Below, piece by piece: positions 46,981 through 60,512 of a stretch of 64,000 nucleotides of DNA (positions are counted from its first letter, which is position 1; each line of letters starts with the position of its first letter). Made by a program: the position numbers and the translations under genes. Origin of the DNA: Tetrahymena elliotti 4EA (Eukaryota > Ciliophora > Oligohymenophorea > Hymenostomatida > Tetrahymenidae); NCBI GenBank assembly GCA_000231825.2, contig JH720328.1:146479-210478 (forward strand). Direction: 5' to 3'. The notes beneath the pieces were generated by a model. It was not told where the DNA came from, did not search any database, and was given only the letters and a program-made list of their open reading frames with translations.

Positions 46981-49900
46981 ATTGTAAAAATATTTGAAAA
47001 TGTTGTTAAATAAAAATTTATATAAAATAAAATAAAGTAATATTTCAATATGATGATTGGTATTTTATTAACAATACTAATTATCATCTTCTTGTATACA
47101 ATTTTACATTTATATTAGTTTCTTAGTTAAAACTTCTATAATTTTAATAAAATCATCCTACCTTCATTTTATTATTTTTCCCAAATCTTTTTTTTAATTG
47201 TAAAAATTAAGGAAAATGTTTGTCTTGTTTTATTTCTAATTCTACATTCTGTTGCTTAAATTTACCAAAAATATTCCATTTTATCTTTCTTATATTGTAG
47301 AACTAATTTTGACCATTAAGTACTCAAATTTTCCTTTTTTCCATATTTATAGAAGTTTTTATAAAATTAAATTAATGTAACCGACTGAGTAAAGAAAATA
47401 AAAAATGTTTAAGTATTTAACGATTTAATTTATTTATGACTTAAAAATGAATTAAGTTTCTTAATGATTATTTTTAATAATTCTAAATATTTAAAATAAA
47501 ATATAGGATTGCTTTTTTTAAAATTTAAACTAACTTAAATTTAAATTAAATAGAAAAATTTTGAGATTCAAGGGAAAGTACTGAAGATATCATTAAAGAA
47601 CTATTTAAATCATAAACTAGGAAAAAATACTTGCGTTTATTAAGTGCATCTTAAATCAAATCAAAATAAACGAACTAAATAAATAGAAAAGTATTTAAAA
47701 TATTTTAGATTTTATTAATTTTTTCAGAAATAAAGTTCAGTAAAAAAGGAAGCAAACTATTTTAAATTAAATATGATCATATATTGAAAGGAAGAAAGAA
47801 AAATTTATTTTTGGAATTATTGAATTAAAAGAAGTTAATAAAGCAATATTTAATTTCTAATATATAAATTTCAATTGGAAAAATAGATTTGCATATTTTC
47901 TTTTTAAGTGTTTTGATTGAGGTATGTCAGTCAAATAATTAATCTATTTCTCAAAATTGTTTTCAACTATTTTATTTTTATTAAAATAAAATTTTTTTCA
48001 ACATAAAGAAAGAAATTAGTTAAAAATATTATTAACTTTAAAATCCTGATCTAAGATATTTTCATATTTTTTGGGATAATTTTTTATAATTATTTAAATA
48101 AAGATTCAATGGAGTGTATTTATTCTTTATTATTGGAGTTGTTCTATTAAAAGAATTGAATCTGTTTCTGGAAAATGTTTGGAGATATGACCATATTTTT
48201 TGGCTATTTTTTTTATTCTAAAAAAATTAAATCAATAAAAAGAATAATATTTAATAGATAATAATATCTTTCCATTAAATATTCAAGATGAAGAAATTTT
48301 ATTAATAGATGATATTAATTTTATTGAAAAGATTTTCAATGAGAGAATTCAAGTTTTATGAATGATGATATTCTTTTCACTAATTTGCAGAATATCAATA
48401 ATTATTTATTTAAACCAGTCAATTTTACTCAAACTGAAAACTGAAAGATTTTCTTACTTATGTTTTAAAGTATGTCAAATTTATTTATCAAGCATTTTAA
48501 TTTTGTTTATTTTTACATTTTATGAATGAATCTAAAAACAAAAGAAACAGAATTGGAATCGAAAATTAGATAAATAAATCTTTAAAAGGGTAAGGGATAT
48601 GATTGCTTACTGCTTGTAACGAAAAAATGGGGAAATATAGAAACTTAGTTAGCTTTTAAACAACTTAATATTAAGTCAATTTTAATTAAATTAGTTTGAA
48701 TTTCATTAATTTGTAATTTTTATAAGTTTTCCTTTTACTTTGTGTTTTATATTTAATTTGTTTTTTTTTATTTTGAAAAATTGTAAAAAGGAACTAAATT
48801 AATATTTCATCATTCCAATTGTAATTTGAAAGAAGTCTAGTCTAACTCATTACACTCTAAATTTCTACTATATTAACCAAAATTGGGTCTTTCTTAAAAA
48901 AAAGAAAGAATAAAAAGGTGAAAAATTCAAAATATATTTTACAATTTAGGATAAAAAATTACTTATGTTTTCATCTATTATTGAATAAAAGTATTTAATT
49001 CAATAATATTTTCAGAAAATTAATGAAGTATTTACGCTTATGTTTGTTTTTAACAGCATGTTACATTATTTAATTGCTTACTTAATTTTATGTGTAATTC
49101 AAATTTTATTGATGTCATTTATAAATAAATTCATTAAATCAATCTGAATCGAAACTTATTAAATTCTCTCTCATCCTAAATTGAGAAAGATTTTAGTTTA
49201 TTGATCTCTTAGAAATATGTAAAAAAATGTACACAAAATCTCTTTAAACAATATAAATGTGTCACTTATTGAGAAACAAATTGAAAATGTATTGAATTTT
49301 AAGAAATTTATAAGGAAGCTAAGAATATTTACTCAAATTAATAATAAATGCTTAATCTCTGTATGTTTTAGAAGTAAATTTTGATTAGGTAAATATATCT
49401 TAATAATCAAATATTTGATTTTAGAATTTGGAAAGTATGGTCATTCAAATCAATTAATTAAGTGTGATTATGAATATAAAGAAATAAAAATTTCTTTTCC
49501 TTATTTATTTTTATTTGCAAAGTTTTTTTTAAAGTAATCATTCTCTGTTGTTGTTAACAGTTAGTTTACTACTTGAGGAGAATAATATAAAACTAAAATG
49601 GTTTTTAATGTAAATAATTTTAAAATAGTTTAATACTAAAAAATAAATTAAAAAATCTTCAATTCTATTTAAAATAATTTAAAAAATAAATAAATATCTA
49701 ACACTACATTAATCAATCAATGTTATACTTTTTTAGAATAGAAGTAATATTTTTTATTACAATTGATAGCTCAAAAATGTGTTCATAAAAAATTTTAAAT
49801 TACAAATTTTTTTAGGTGCTTGAATGAAAATAAAATATTTAACAGTGCTTGAAGAATAGAAAAAGATAAAAATTGAAGAATTGCAGCTAGATTGGGGGTG

Positions 49901-51381
49901 AATGAGTTAGATAAAAAATTATATTGCATAAAATAATGTTAAAAATATATTCAATAAATACAAATATTGGAAGTATCAAAATATCAAAGAGTGAATAACT
50001 GAGTGGCAGAAGTAAATCAATACAATACCTCTATTTGAAATAAAGTAAAGTACTTAAATCTATTTGAGTTTATAAAATTTATTAATCTTAATTTGTTTTT
50101 TTCCATATGTGTGACGTGTGGAATGAAAGGTTGATCATTTTGTTTTTAATAATGCAAATTGTAAAGTTAATATTTAGCAAAAGTATAATCTATTAAATTA
50201 AATAGTGCCATTAAATTAATATATGTTAATTGCCTCATCTAATATATTCTTATTTGTTTGTTTATTCTTCAAGCTTAAAAATTTATAATAAAAGCAAACA
50301 AAAATTTTTTTAATGCATTTTTATGTCTTTAAACTAAAATTAGGTAGGTGAGAATCACATCTATATATCTATACTAAAGCTTTGATTATTTTAAGTTGGT
50401 TGATTGTTACATTTAAACTAACCAATCATTAAATTATTTTGAGATATTTTAAATTTAATTTCATAATAAGAATTTTGTTAATAGGAGTAAATGTTTGTTT
50501 CCAATTTCACTTTATCAAAAATATGATGCCTTGGTAATGAATGATACAAGAAAGAATAATAAAATTCAAATGTAAAAAAGTGGATTGGTTTTCTTTTTAT
50601 TTTTTTGTGGTTTAAAATGTTTCTTTATCGTCTAAAATAAAAAAAGAAATAAATATTGTCAAAAGTGTAGATTTTTAATTTGAAATTCATGGATAAGAAA
50701 ATATACGATAATTCTTAAAATGAATTCAAAAATGATAATTTTTTTTATTTTTAATATTTTTTGAATGATGCACTATTTTAAGGAAATCTTAAAAGATATT
50801 CCAATTGTTTCATATTATACTTTACTTTAAAAAAATACAAAGAATGATTGACTCTGAAAAAAATATTTGAAAATCCTTAATATTGGGTGTAATCTTAAAT
50901 CGAAGAATATTATCACTTCTGAAATTACTATTTTACATGTTCAATTATTTTATTAATGACAACACTTTATTGCTTGACTAAAATAAAAAAATCCTACTTT
51001 TTATTTAGAGTGGTTGAATCAGAATTTATTAATATTAATATTAATTCTAGCAAATTAGTATAACTCATCTTGTATATTTCTTTTTCTAGATTGAATGATG
51101 TTACAACTATAGTTATGCGTGAAATTAACAAAAAATAAAGCTTAGAAAGAACAGATAAAACAATAAATATGTATTTACTTAATAATGATACACTTAATCT
51201 TTAGAAAAATAAATAAAAATTTACTCATTTTATTAACAATGTGATAAATCAAGGGATTATTTAAATCAAATTTTACTTTATTTAAAATTAAATTTGATTT
51301 TCTACTTTTATTTGTAAAAAACCCCCCAAAGTCTCATATTGACTACTGCTCCTAAGTATTTTATTTCTGTTAAGATACGGC

Positions 51382-51403
51382 AATCAAATTAACTAATTTG
51401 ATT
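51382..51403. repeat. Short inverted repeat (10-bp arms, 2-nt spacer)
   Basis: AATCAAATTA-AC-TAATTTGATT. It could be a protein-binding palindrome or chance in A/T-rich DNA. Confidence 0.6.
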
Positions 51404-51706
51404 TTGTGTGAGTAAGATAAATTAAGAAGAAAAAATTTGGTTGGCTAATATAGCAACAAATAATCTTTGGTTGCTGTTATTGTTATTATTAGGATTGATA
51501 AGATTTTTTGTATTGAAGATAAAATATCCTTCTTAATTTAAGTACTCATTAATTGATTTATTGATTAATTAATTGATTGATTTATTTTAGATCGTAAAAA
51601 GAAAGGAGGGATGTAATAAGAAAAAAAAAGCATCTTTAATCATAATTTTTAAAAAGAGTAAGGCATAAATTAATTTTGGAAAGTAAATAAATAAAAACAT
51701 ACAAAA

Positions 51707-51716
51707 AGAGAGAGAG

Positions 51717-51751
<35 letters not shown>

Positions 51752-51767
51752 GAGAATTAGAGAGAGA
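51707..51767. repeat. (AG)n / (AAAG)n homopurine microsatellite
   Basis: (AG)n changes into about eight GAAA units and back to AG repeats, an uninterrupted purine tract of over 50 bp before one T. Confidence 0.95.
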
Positions 51768-52034
51768 TGAATAGAATAATTTTATAAGATTGAAAATTAA
51801 CATTTTGAATGATAATAATAAATAATAAGTTTTTTATTTATATAAATTCTGAAAATAAATTAAGATTTTATATTATATAGTGATTATTAGTACTGATATT
51901 TTAACTCAGATTATCTAAAAAGTAAAAAATATTTTCCAGCCATAATTATTCATTCTTTGTCTCTTTAAGATTCAAAGATATTTTTGTTTTTCAATTAATT
52001 GACTGTTTTCTTTTTTAATTTTAGTTTATTGGCT

Positions 52035-52349
52035 ATGATGATTGGTAGCATCATTTTGCAAAAGAGATTAGTAGTAAGGAGTTATGAAGTTTTTAAAATG
52101 TTTAACTGGGTTTGCGATGTTTGTTACACAGTTTGTGAATATTTAATTCAAGATAGATATTTAATAGCCTAATCAATTTCCTAAAAATCAATGATTTAGA
52201 AAGTGTATTTTTTATCAAATTTTTTGTTGGCTAATTTCCCAAGAAATAGAAACAGCAGATTGTAAGTAAGTAATTAGTTAGGTCTATTAATTAAAATTAG
52301 TAATATCTAAATTTACATTGTTATTTATATAACTTTCTTCTTTAATTGA
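52035..52349 (+). CDS. Possible small protein or internal exon, 104 codons (doubtful)
   Basis: Open frame ATG to TGA with protein-like composition in its first half (RLVVRSYEVFKMFNWVCD, then VCYTVCEYLIQDRY) and locally raised GC. It directly follows a pyrimidine-rich ...TTTTTTAATTTTAG that looks like a splice acceptor, so it may be a 3' exon of an unidentified gene. The second half becomes low-complexity, and the ORF ends 75 bp from the 3' end of the reverse-strand gene. No family is recognised. Confidence 0.3.
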
Positions 52350-52424
52350 TTTTTTGAATTCTTAAAAGCTGTATGTACGTACATACATTATTTCTCTCTT
52401 TATTAATGGTAATGTTCATTTTAT

Positions 52425-53525
52425 TCAACAGGAGCAACTTTTCATTTTTTGTATAAATTTCTCAGTTTTTTGTAGATATTCTTCAGGGAATATGGGAACT
52501 AATTAACAATTAGCTTATTTTCTTCTTGAAAGTAGCCCTTAAATTACTTAATTTGGAATAGTGTATAAGTCTAGTATAACTAATCCAAGAATTACTCCTC
52601 CATATACACAAGGAATTACATACTTATTAATTAAGCAGTTGAAAAATAGTCTTTCGAATGTTTCTAGCTGGAAATTTTGGGTGTAGCAATGAAAACTTTT
52701 ATTTTCATGAATTTTATCATGGCAGAGAAGTAAGGATTCTATGATTGATATATTTTAAGTCAAACGGACTTCCTAGTGAAAGGGAAGATAAGATCCAGAG
52801 CGCATGAGCATTTACTGATAGTTATTACGGCTAGAACCTAGTATTGAAATAAAGGATTCGCTGAACCCCATTTTGTAGATGTAAGGAGTTAACTCATCTT
52901 CTAGACATTAGACAACAGTGTAAGAGAAGAACTATTATTAACCATTCAAATCATTTAATTTAGAAATCTCTTATTTGTAGAACTAGAAAAAGATATTTTC
53001 TTTAGTATCTTGTTATAGCTTTTATGGAGGATTAATTCTACTAATGCACGAACCACTACTTTAATCTAGAGTATTGAAATTCGACACTTAGTTCCTAAGA
53101 GCAAAATATCTTTCTAGCGTTTGACTTAATTAAGGTCTTTTTATTTGAAATTCATAAAAGAGCTCTTACTGTTCATCTTAATTGAATGAACCAGATTATT
53201 TTTCTTATAAAATTGTAGCTTCTAGTTGACCGCATTTATTGTAAAATTGAATGCAACCTACTGGTTGCAACTTTTGTTTTAGCTTCATCAGGGCAGAATA
53301 ATATCCTTCTTCTGAAAGACCACTCTTTTCATAGTGGAAAGACCTAGGAGAACCACTAAAGAAAGAATTTTAATTTGAAGAGCTTTGAGGACGCAGAGTT
53401 GGTGAGCTTTAATTGCTATTGTTTGCATCTACTTCAAAGAAAAGATTACCAATAGTAAAGTACCTAACTTGAGCAGAATCCTTCAAGTAGTTAGAAGTAA
53501 TAGCACAAGCCTAAGTCTGCTTCAT
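52425..53525 (-). CDS. Uncharacterised ciliate protein, 366 aa, paralogue of the gene at 60513-61607
   Basis: Reverse-strand single exon of 367 codons including the TGA; it starts MKQTQACAI (the paralogue starts MKQVDFQLI, which supports this ATG although the frame stays open upstream). Conserved between the two: TIGNL[FV]FE near residue 25, the block FSYTVVQC[LV]EDEL, then GFSES and GS[SN]RN..QQM.MR near residues 200-245. Near the C-terminus there is a hydrophobic piece with NC, IPC and GV[IL]LG near 300-325. The middle is Ser/Gln/Asn-rich. It may have one C-terminal membrane or buried helix and lacks a signal peptide. I recognise no known domain. Confidence 0.8.
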
Positions 53526-56275
53526 TATAGGTTAAATGTCTGTAACAGATCTTTTTTTTTTTGTTATTTGTATGGTATTTTTAATAAATTATTGAATATT
53601 TGTTTAATTAATTTTATTAAAATTAATAATGTTTACTTAAATAAGTTTTCACAAGGATTACATGTGGGTCATACATACAGTGATTGATTGATTGTTTGAC
53701 AAAATTTAATTTATTTGGGAAAATAAAGAAAAATTTGAAAATATATAATCAATCTCTAAGTAGTGAATAAAATCTGAGCACACGGACTATCATTTTGTTG
53801 ATATCTGATATTATTATTAAAAACTATTAATTAATCATTAATCTGAAAATATTAATCATGTTTCACTCAGTAACTTTCCTTATTTAAGCAATTTTTTTAG
53901 CAAATGTATAAATTTTTAAAGGATAAACCTATCCTGCTTTGCATTTTAGTTCTACTTGCAAATTTTTTTTTTAAATAGTATCAAGACAGATAAATTTTTT
54001 TCTTGATTAGAAAAAGAATGGCTAATTGACTATATAGTATTTCCTTTTGATTAAATAGTATTTCCTTTTATTCTTGCAATAAAATTCACACATTTTCTTA
54101 TTTTATTGTAATAATTAATCAACAATATTACTATTAAAAGATAATAATAGTGGGGTGAATAGACAATAATTTAATTGATCTCTTCTTAATTTAAAAGATT
54201 TACTATCTGCTAGTTCATTATCCAATTTCAAATTTACCCCCCATGCAAAAAAAAAAAAAATTAAATTAAACATTAATTTTATTCTAATTTTTAGCCTTTT
54301 CATCTTCTATAAATTTTTTAGAAACATTCTAAAAAGCAATTACGTATTATTTAAATCCTTTTGTAACTCAAATGATTCAATTAATAGAAACAATAAATAA
54401 AAAATTAGGAATACCCTGATTACTAATAATGAAACCAACTTACTCAAAGTTAAGGAAATAACTCAAAAGCGATATTAAAAAAAAAAGTAAGCTTGCTTTC
54501 TCATATTAATTACTTAGACAGATTTACTAACAATATGTTTGAGCAATTATGTAACCTGCTAAATTTTACAAATCACATTTGACTTATTTTAAATTATAGG
54601 CTTAAGCTAAATAATATTTAATAGAAAACTTTATCTTATTTGAATTTAATTATATTTTAACTCACCCTTCAATTAATTTGATATCACCTTTTCTTTCATA
54701 TTATATAATAATATTATGAAAATGTTTTTTTAATTTGTTGATTGTTTGTTTGCTATTTATTAAGCTAGTAAGCTAAATACACTCAAATACAAACAAACAT
54801 ATATTTTTTGATAAGCTATTTAGATCTTTTAATTTTAAGAAATTTAAAGATTTCCCTTATAATAATTCAAAGCAATCATTTTCAGATCTTCTGGAATTTT
54901 TTTTTAATCTTAGGTTTTAAAGATTACTCACTTGTTTTTTGCTTTTTCTTTCTTAAAAGCAAAAACGACTCACTCCAAGCATTAACAAATAATTAAGAAG
55001 TAACTTAATAAATTTTACTTTACACTAAAATTCCATTTTTATAAATAGTCTCTTTTAAGCACAAAGTAGAGATAAAATATCTTTGCATATTTTATTTTAA
55101 GAGCAATCATTCTAAATAGATATGCTTCAAATTTACAAAAGTAAGATTGAATAAATCCTTTATTCATAAATATTTTTCAAAAAAGATTCAAAAATATCTT
55201 TCAAACATTAATTATAAATTGTACTAAGTAAATTCATAAAATAAATTGATATTCAAAAAAATATAATGTCCTAAACCAAAAAATTTAATTTTACATAAAT
55301 CCTAAAAAAATAAAAAAAATAAATTCTTTTAGAAATAAACTAAACACTTTTTTTACAAAAAAAAATAAGGTTTAAAGGTTTAGTGGAAATAATTAATTTT
55401 TATGTTTTCTTAAAGAACAAAAAGCATCACAAATTTCTTTAGAAAATTAACAAAACAAGTTAAAGATATTACTTTTTTAATATAAAATTTAATTTAAATA
55501 AGTTAAAATATTTTAAATATCTTTTAGGAAGTGATAAAAATCTTTAATTTAAAACACATTTCCAAAAATTTAATCTTTGGCTACTACAAATTACTCCTCC
55601 TAAATTATGTTTAAAGTTGAAAATAATATTACAAAAATTAACAATCAATGTAAAACATAATATTTTTATCTCTAACTAAAATTAGAGAAGTAATTTTTTT
55701 CTCTTCAGATTATTTTTGATGGTAATTACTCATCTTAGAATTATTTACCTCTAAATATTATCAAAAGATGTTTGAAGTGGCTAAGTAATGAAGGAAGTAT
55801 TGATACATTTTAATTTGATAAATAATAAAAGATTTGATTGTAATTTTTAATATGATAATTTAAATTCAATTAGAAAATAATTAAATTAAATCGGTAAATA
55901 CTTTTCTTTTAAAATTGAAAGTAATTATCATTTTTAACAAAGAAAAATTTTTTTTAGGGGAAGGTTCTATCTCTCTGTGTATGATTAAAGATTGAGTAAA
56001 TAAATATTTTGTTAATTAATAATTATATGGCTATCAATACATCCCAAAAGTAAAGGATAAGCCAATTTACATTTTTTAAGAATCAAGCCAAAAAGTTTGT
56101 TTTTTGACAATTGTAAGTGTTTAAAAAGCGTTAATTTTTATTTAATTTATCCATTATTTCTAATATTTAAAAAAACTATTCTGCAAAAAACATAAATACA
56201 AATAAAATATGCAAACAAAACTTTGATAGCCCTAGCTGAAAATCACCCTTACAAGCTTACATAGCAAATAAAAAA
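53526..56275. other. Gene-poor AT-rich region
   Basis: Low-complexity A/T. The standard-code ORFs at 53469-53687, 54115-54303 and 54808-54996 are low-complexity and unsupported. The first overlaps the start of the reverse-strand gene. Confidence 0.55.
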
Positions 56276-56860
56276 ATGAAAAGAATTAGTAAAATTCTAT
56301 TTGCGATCTAACATTCAATTTTTATTATAAGCTAAAATCAGAATAATTTAGAGGTATAACTGATAAATTATTTCAATTAAGATTCCACCCTGGTGAATTT
56401 GGATTAAATCTACATTCTGTGGCTTTGGTGCAATCCACTAATTTTTGATGAAAAAGAGCTGTATAATTTTTAATCAAATAACTAGAAGAATTCAAAAGTA
56501 ATGAGAGAGAGAATTAATTAATTGATCAAATAAACAAATAAACAAACAATCAAAGTATATGCTTAATTATTGTATTTTTTTATCTTTTCATATATTTTAA
56601 TAACACACATCAACCAATTTTTATAATAATTCTAAAATAAAATCGAATTCTAAATTTAAATAATTTTCATCATAAAATACCAACTTCTTAGAAATACTTG
56701 CTTATTAAATTAAAATTATGTTCATTCATTTTTTTGTCTCCTACTGTTTATTTTTTTTTATCCATAAATCACTTAATCTATATTAATAATTTTGTAATCT
56801 CCTTCCTCATCTCTCAAAAAAAATTTTTTACTGATAAAAACTAAATTTCAATTTGATTGA
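56276..56860 (+). CDS. Possible gene fragment or structured RNA, 194-codon open frame (doubtful)
   Basis: The open frame starts MKRISKILFAIQHSIFIIS, a signal-like start. A stretch of ordinary protein composition follows (NYFNQDSTLVNLDQIYILWL), to about 56480. Beyond that it is low-complexity. The patch 56380-56447 has much higher GC than its surroundings and can also form small stems (AGATT/AATCT and GTGG/CCAC), followed by AATTTTTGA, similar to an Sm site. It could therefore instead be a small RNA gene. Neither reading is established. Confidence 0.25.
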
Positions 56861-59800
56861 TAGATTTTTAACATGACTAAACGACTATGTGGTGTTGGAT
56901 TGAAAAGAACCTCTAATATTTTGTAATAAATTTGACAATTTATTTATTTCTTTTAAACTAGAAAAACATTAACTTAATTTCAAAGGTATTTGATAGAGAA
57001 ATAGATACTTATCTTTAATTAATTTTAAAGGATATTAATATTTTGCTGAATAACTAAATAAAAATGTCATTAATTAGTTTAAGAAATATTTTTTTCTAAT
57101 TTTTAAATATTTTAAAAGTCTATTTCAAATATATTTGGGTATCTTACCAATCTTTATGATCCATAATAATGTCTCATAAAATTTAATTTGTTTGTTTGCT
57201 TGTTTTAATTCATTAATAGAAGGAAAATGACTAATTATTTTTGAAATTTTTTTACAATTGAGTAAAAATAGATTACTAGAATTTTAAAACTTAATTTTGA
57301 ATGCTAGATTTTGCTTAATTATTGGTCACGAGTTCAAAGTAGTAATTTGGTTTTTATCTTTCACTAATTTAAAAAGTGTTTAATGTTTAATTCTAGGTCG
57401 AGTAATATATATTTTTTAATTTTGATCAGAATTTATTTAACTTAGAAATAAAATTATAATTCTGCTGTTTAAATTATTGACTTAACGCTTAAACCAATTT
57501 ATTTTTAATTTGTTATTTTGTAGATTTTTTGATAAAATAGACTAAATTTAATCACTTCCTTCTAGCATTAAATTGTAAACCTTTTCACAAATTTCTATCT
57601 CAAACTTTATTCAATTTTCTGTAAAAAATATTTTTTTAAATACTATTTTTAGTATTTATTTAACTCTGTGAATTATTTTTAATTAATTTCTTGAATATTT
57701 TATGAAAAATTCCTTAAAAAATTCCTGTTTGAATATTAAAAACTCTCTCACTCAATAAATTTTAATTGAAATTGTAAAATTATTTAATTTAAATAATAAG
57801 TAATCTTATCATTATCATTACAAAATAAGAAATAGACTAGTGTATGATTCCTATGAGTATAAATCCAACTAAATTCTTCTAAAAACAATTTTACAAAGTA
57901 TAAAACAGAAAATAAATTACAATCACCCCTTTTTTTACAGCTTATTTTTTCACTTGCAATTAAATAAATATCAAAAAAATATTAAAAAAAGTAAATAACT
58001 TTACTCGTGGTTTGATAAAAAGAAAAAATTGATTTTTTATTGAATCAACCTCTCCCTCTATTTTCACTTTAACATGATTTTAATTTAAATTATTTTGCAA
58101 AACAACAAAATTTCATTAATAGACTACTTTTTTTTTCAAACTTTTATTGAAGGAAGATCTTTCATTTTTAGTTTTTTGTTAAATTTTTTCCTAATATGAT
58201 AAACATCAACAAGATCTGAGAGTATCAACAAAATATGATGTAATTATCAGACTTGAGATATTTTTATTCTTATTTTTCTTTTTGTTGATCTTAAAATGTA
58301 GAGTCCTTTGAGGAATTGGAATTTTAAGGAAAATTAGATATTTGTAAAAAATTTTTTCTTAAAATATGTGGGAGGATATATAAAAAATTGATAATAATAA
58401 CATAATTAATGGAAAAATACAATAGTATCTTTTGTTTTTTTTTTTTACTACAGCATTATTCTTTGAGAAATTAAGTTCATCTTTGATGTGTTTTAGCGAA
58501 AGAGTGTGACTCTTTTCATTTTTGTAAAAAATTTGTCTTAATATTGCAATAATTTAAAAAAAGGTAAAAACTTTGTTTGATAGTTAAAGGGCATAAAGAT
58601 AATTAATAACTCATGAAAAGAGATTAAAAAAACCTAGTGGATTATTAGATATGAAAAGTTATCCTTTTTTGTTTTAGTTTAGTTACAAGTCATAAAATAA
58701 AAAAGATTAAGTAAGTTAGTATTTGAATTTTTAGATTCTTTATTAATGCTTCAAGCACTAGAAGAGATAGTACTTGAGATATAATTCATGTATTTATGAG
58801 CTTAAGAAACACTTGTTTGAAGATGTAATATTCTCTTTTAACTAAGTTAAAGCAAAAATTTAAAAAATAAATATTCTTTTATCTAAAAGACTCAGAACTG
58901 CTCATTCAGCTTTACAGTTTTTGAGAAAATCCACAAATTTGACATCAAATTATGATTAAGTTTTGAAGGTAATAATGTACTTTTGATTTCTGAAATATAA
59001 CAATTTAATAATCTGAGTGATTTTAATAAAATTTCTTTTTGGATTTTTTGGATGGAAATCAGTTTACAACTTTATTTTTATGGAAATGTAAATTTATTAT
59101 TTAATTATTTATCTATTAATCATGAGCAGTGGGGGACAAGTGAAGAGAAGGAGAAAGTTAGTATGATTATTCTCTTTAAAAAGAGTAAAGTGTAAAATTT
59201 CTTAAAAGTAAGAGTAAGTTTACCTTTTTACATTTTACATTTTTGTTAAAATATTCTTGGGGAAATACTTAACTTTATTGTATTTAAAAAAAATGATGAA
59301 TATCTGTAAAAAGGAGATATTTTTATCGCTTCATGATTTAATTCAATATTTTTATTTACCCGGAGCATGAAATATTATATAGATGAGATTTGAATTTCTT
59401 GAATATCGCGTCACACATTTCATTTGTATCTCTATCTGTCTATGTTAGATTTTCATAAAGTGTAATATTGAAGCATTAAAGATTTTGTTACAAAAAATAA
59501 AGTTAGTTACTTCCAATCCTAAAAAGATTGTTTGAAAATCAATTAGTGTAAAGTATTTCAAAGTATTTACTTATTTTCGAATTTTGCTATCTAATTTATT
59601 AAAAATAAACAAAAATAAAATTATTTTCAGCAAATAACTATGTTAAAGGATTTCACTTATACTATAGAAGCATGAATTAAATTGATATATTTTAAGAAAA
59701 TCGGTTTAACAGAAGAGAAAATAAATAAATAAATTTATGATTTAACACAGAGAATAGATGTAAAGATATCATTATGGAAACTTTAAATTTAGAAATGCAT

Positions 59801-60512
59801 AGAGAAGAGAATAATCGATCAAGTAAAATAGATTTGGTAAAAAAATTAATAATTGGAGTAAAATAATAATTTCAGAAATAATTAAAAAACTTTAATTTAT
59901 TCTTCTTGGAAATTGATCGATGACTGTAAGTGTTGTTTTAGTGAAAACTAGAAAAATTTAAGAGTTTGTTTTATAGAGAAAGACAATAAACATACATATA
60001 AATAAACATTTAATTAATGGTATTTTTTAATATTAAATTGAGAAGAAATTTTAATTTATTTTTTGATGTTTTATTATCAAATAAATTTTTATTTGTTTGT
60101 TTGTTTTTTGGTTTAGGTTAGTAGAGTCTTGAAAATAATGCAAATTAATTACATTCTTTATTTATGAAATAATAACTTTTTGTATAAATTTATATCTATT
60201 TATCTATCCATGATAAATTATTCAACCAGATAGATTACTCTCTTGAGTAACTTCCTTTTGAGCGCTTTTTTATGAGTTTGTTTTCTTGTTTGATTACTTT
60301 TAGTTAGATTTATTGATTTATAAGTTTGTTGTTATTAAAATTTCTTTTTTGTGATTATTTGAGAGCTTTTAAATTGGACTAAAAATTAATTTATATAAGA
60401 TTTTGATCATGATTACACAAATTTGAATAATATTTAATTGTTTATGTTAGTATTTTTTTAGATTAGTTTTGTTAGCTTTATAGACCTGACGACAGATTCA
60501 AAAATCAGTCAA
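56861..60512. other. Gene-poor AT-rich region
   Basis: About 3.6 kb of A/T-rich sequence with simple repeats and one TTTGTTTGCTTGTTT copy (57191-57205). No gene or RNA is recognised. Confidence 0.55.

Larger units (their letters stand above)
46981..52034. other. Gene-poor AT-rich region
   Basis: About 5 kb with no convincing gene. It holds homopurine tract 51707-51767, a 22-bp inverted repeat at 51382-51403 and a small GC-richer patch at 51328-51380 that includes CCCCCC. All open frames are low-complexity. Confidence 0.55.

Noticed and set aside
51328..51336. CCCCCC near AAAA as a telomere (CCCCAA) relic
   Set aside because: A single C-run without any repeated CCCCAA units.
57325..57350. 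GAGTTCAAA as a tRNA T-loop
   Set aside because: No matching acceptor, D or anticodon stems could be drawn around it.
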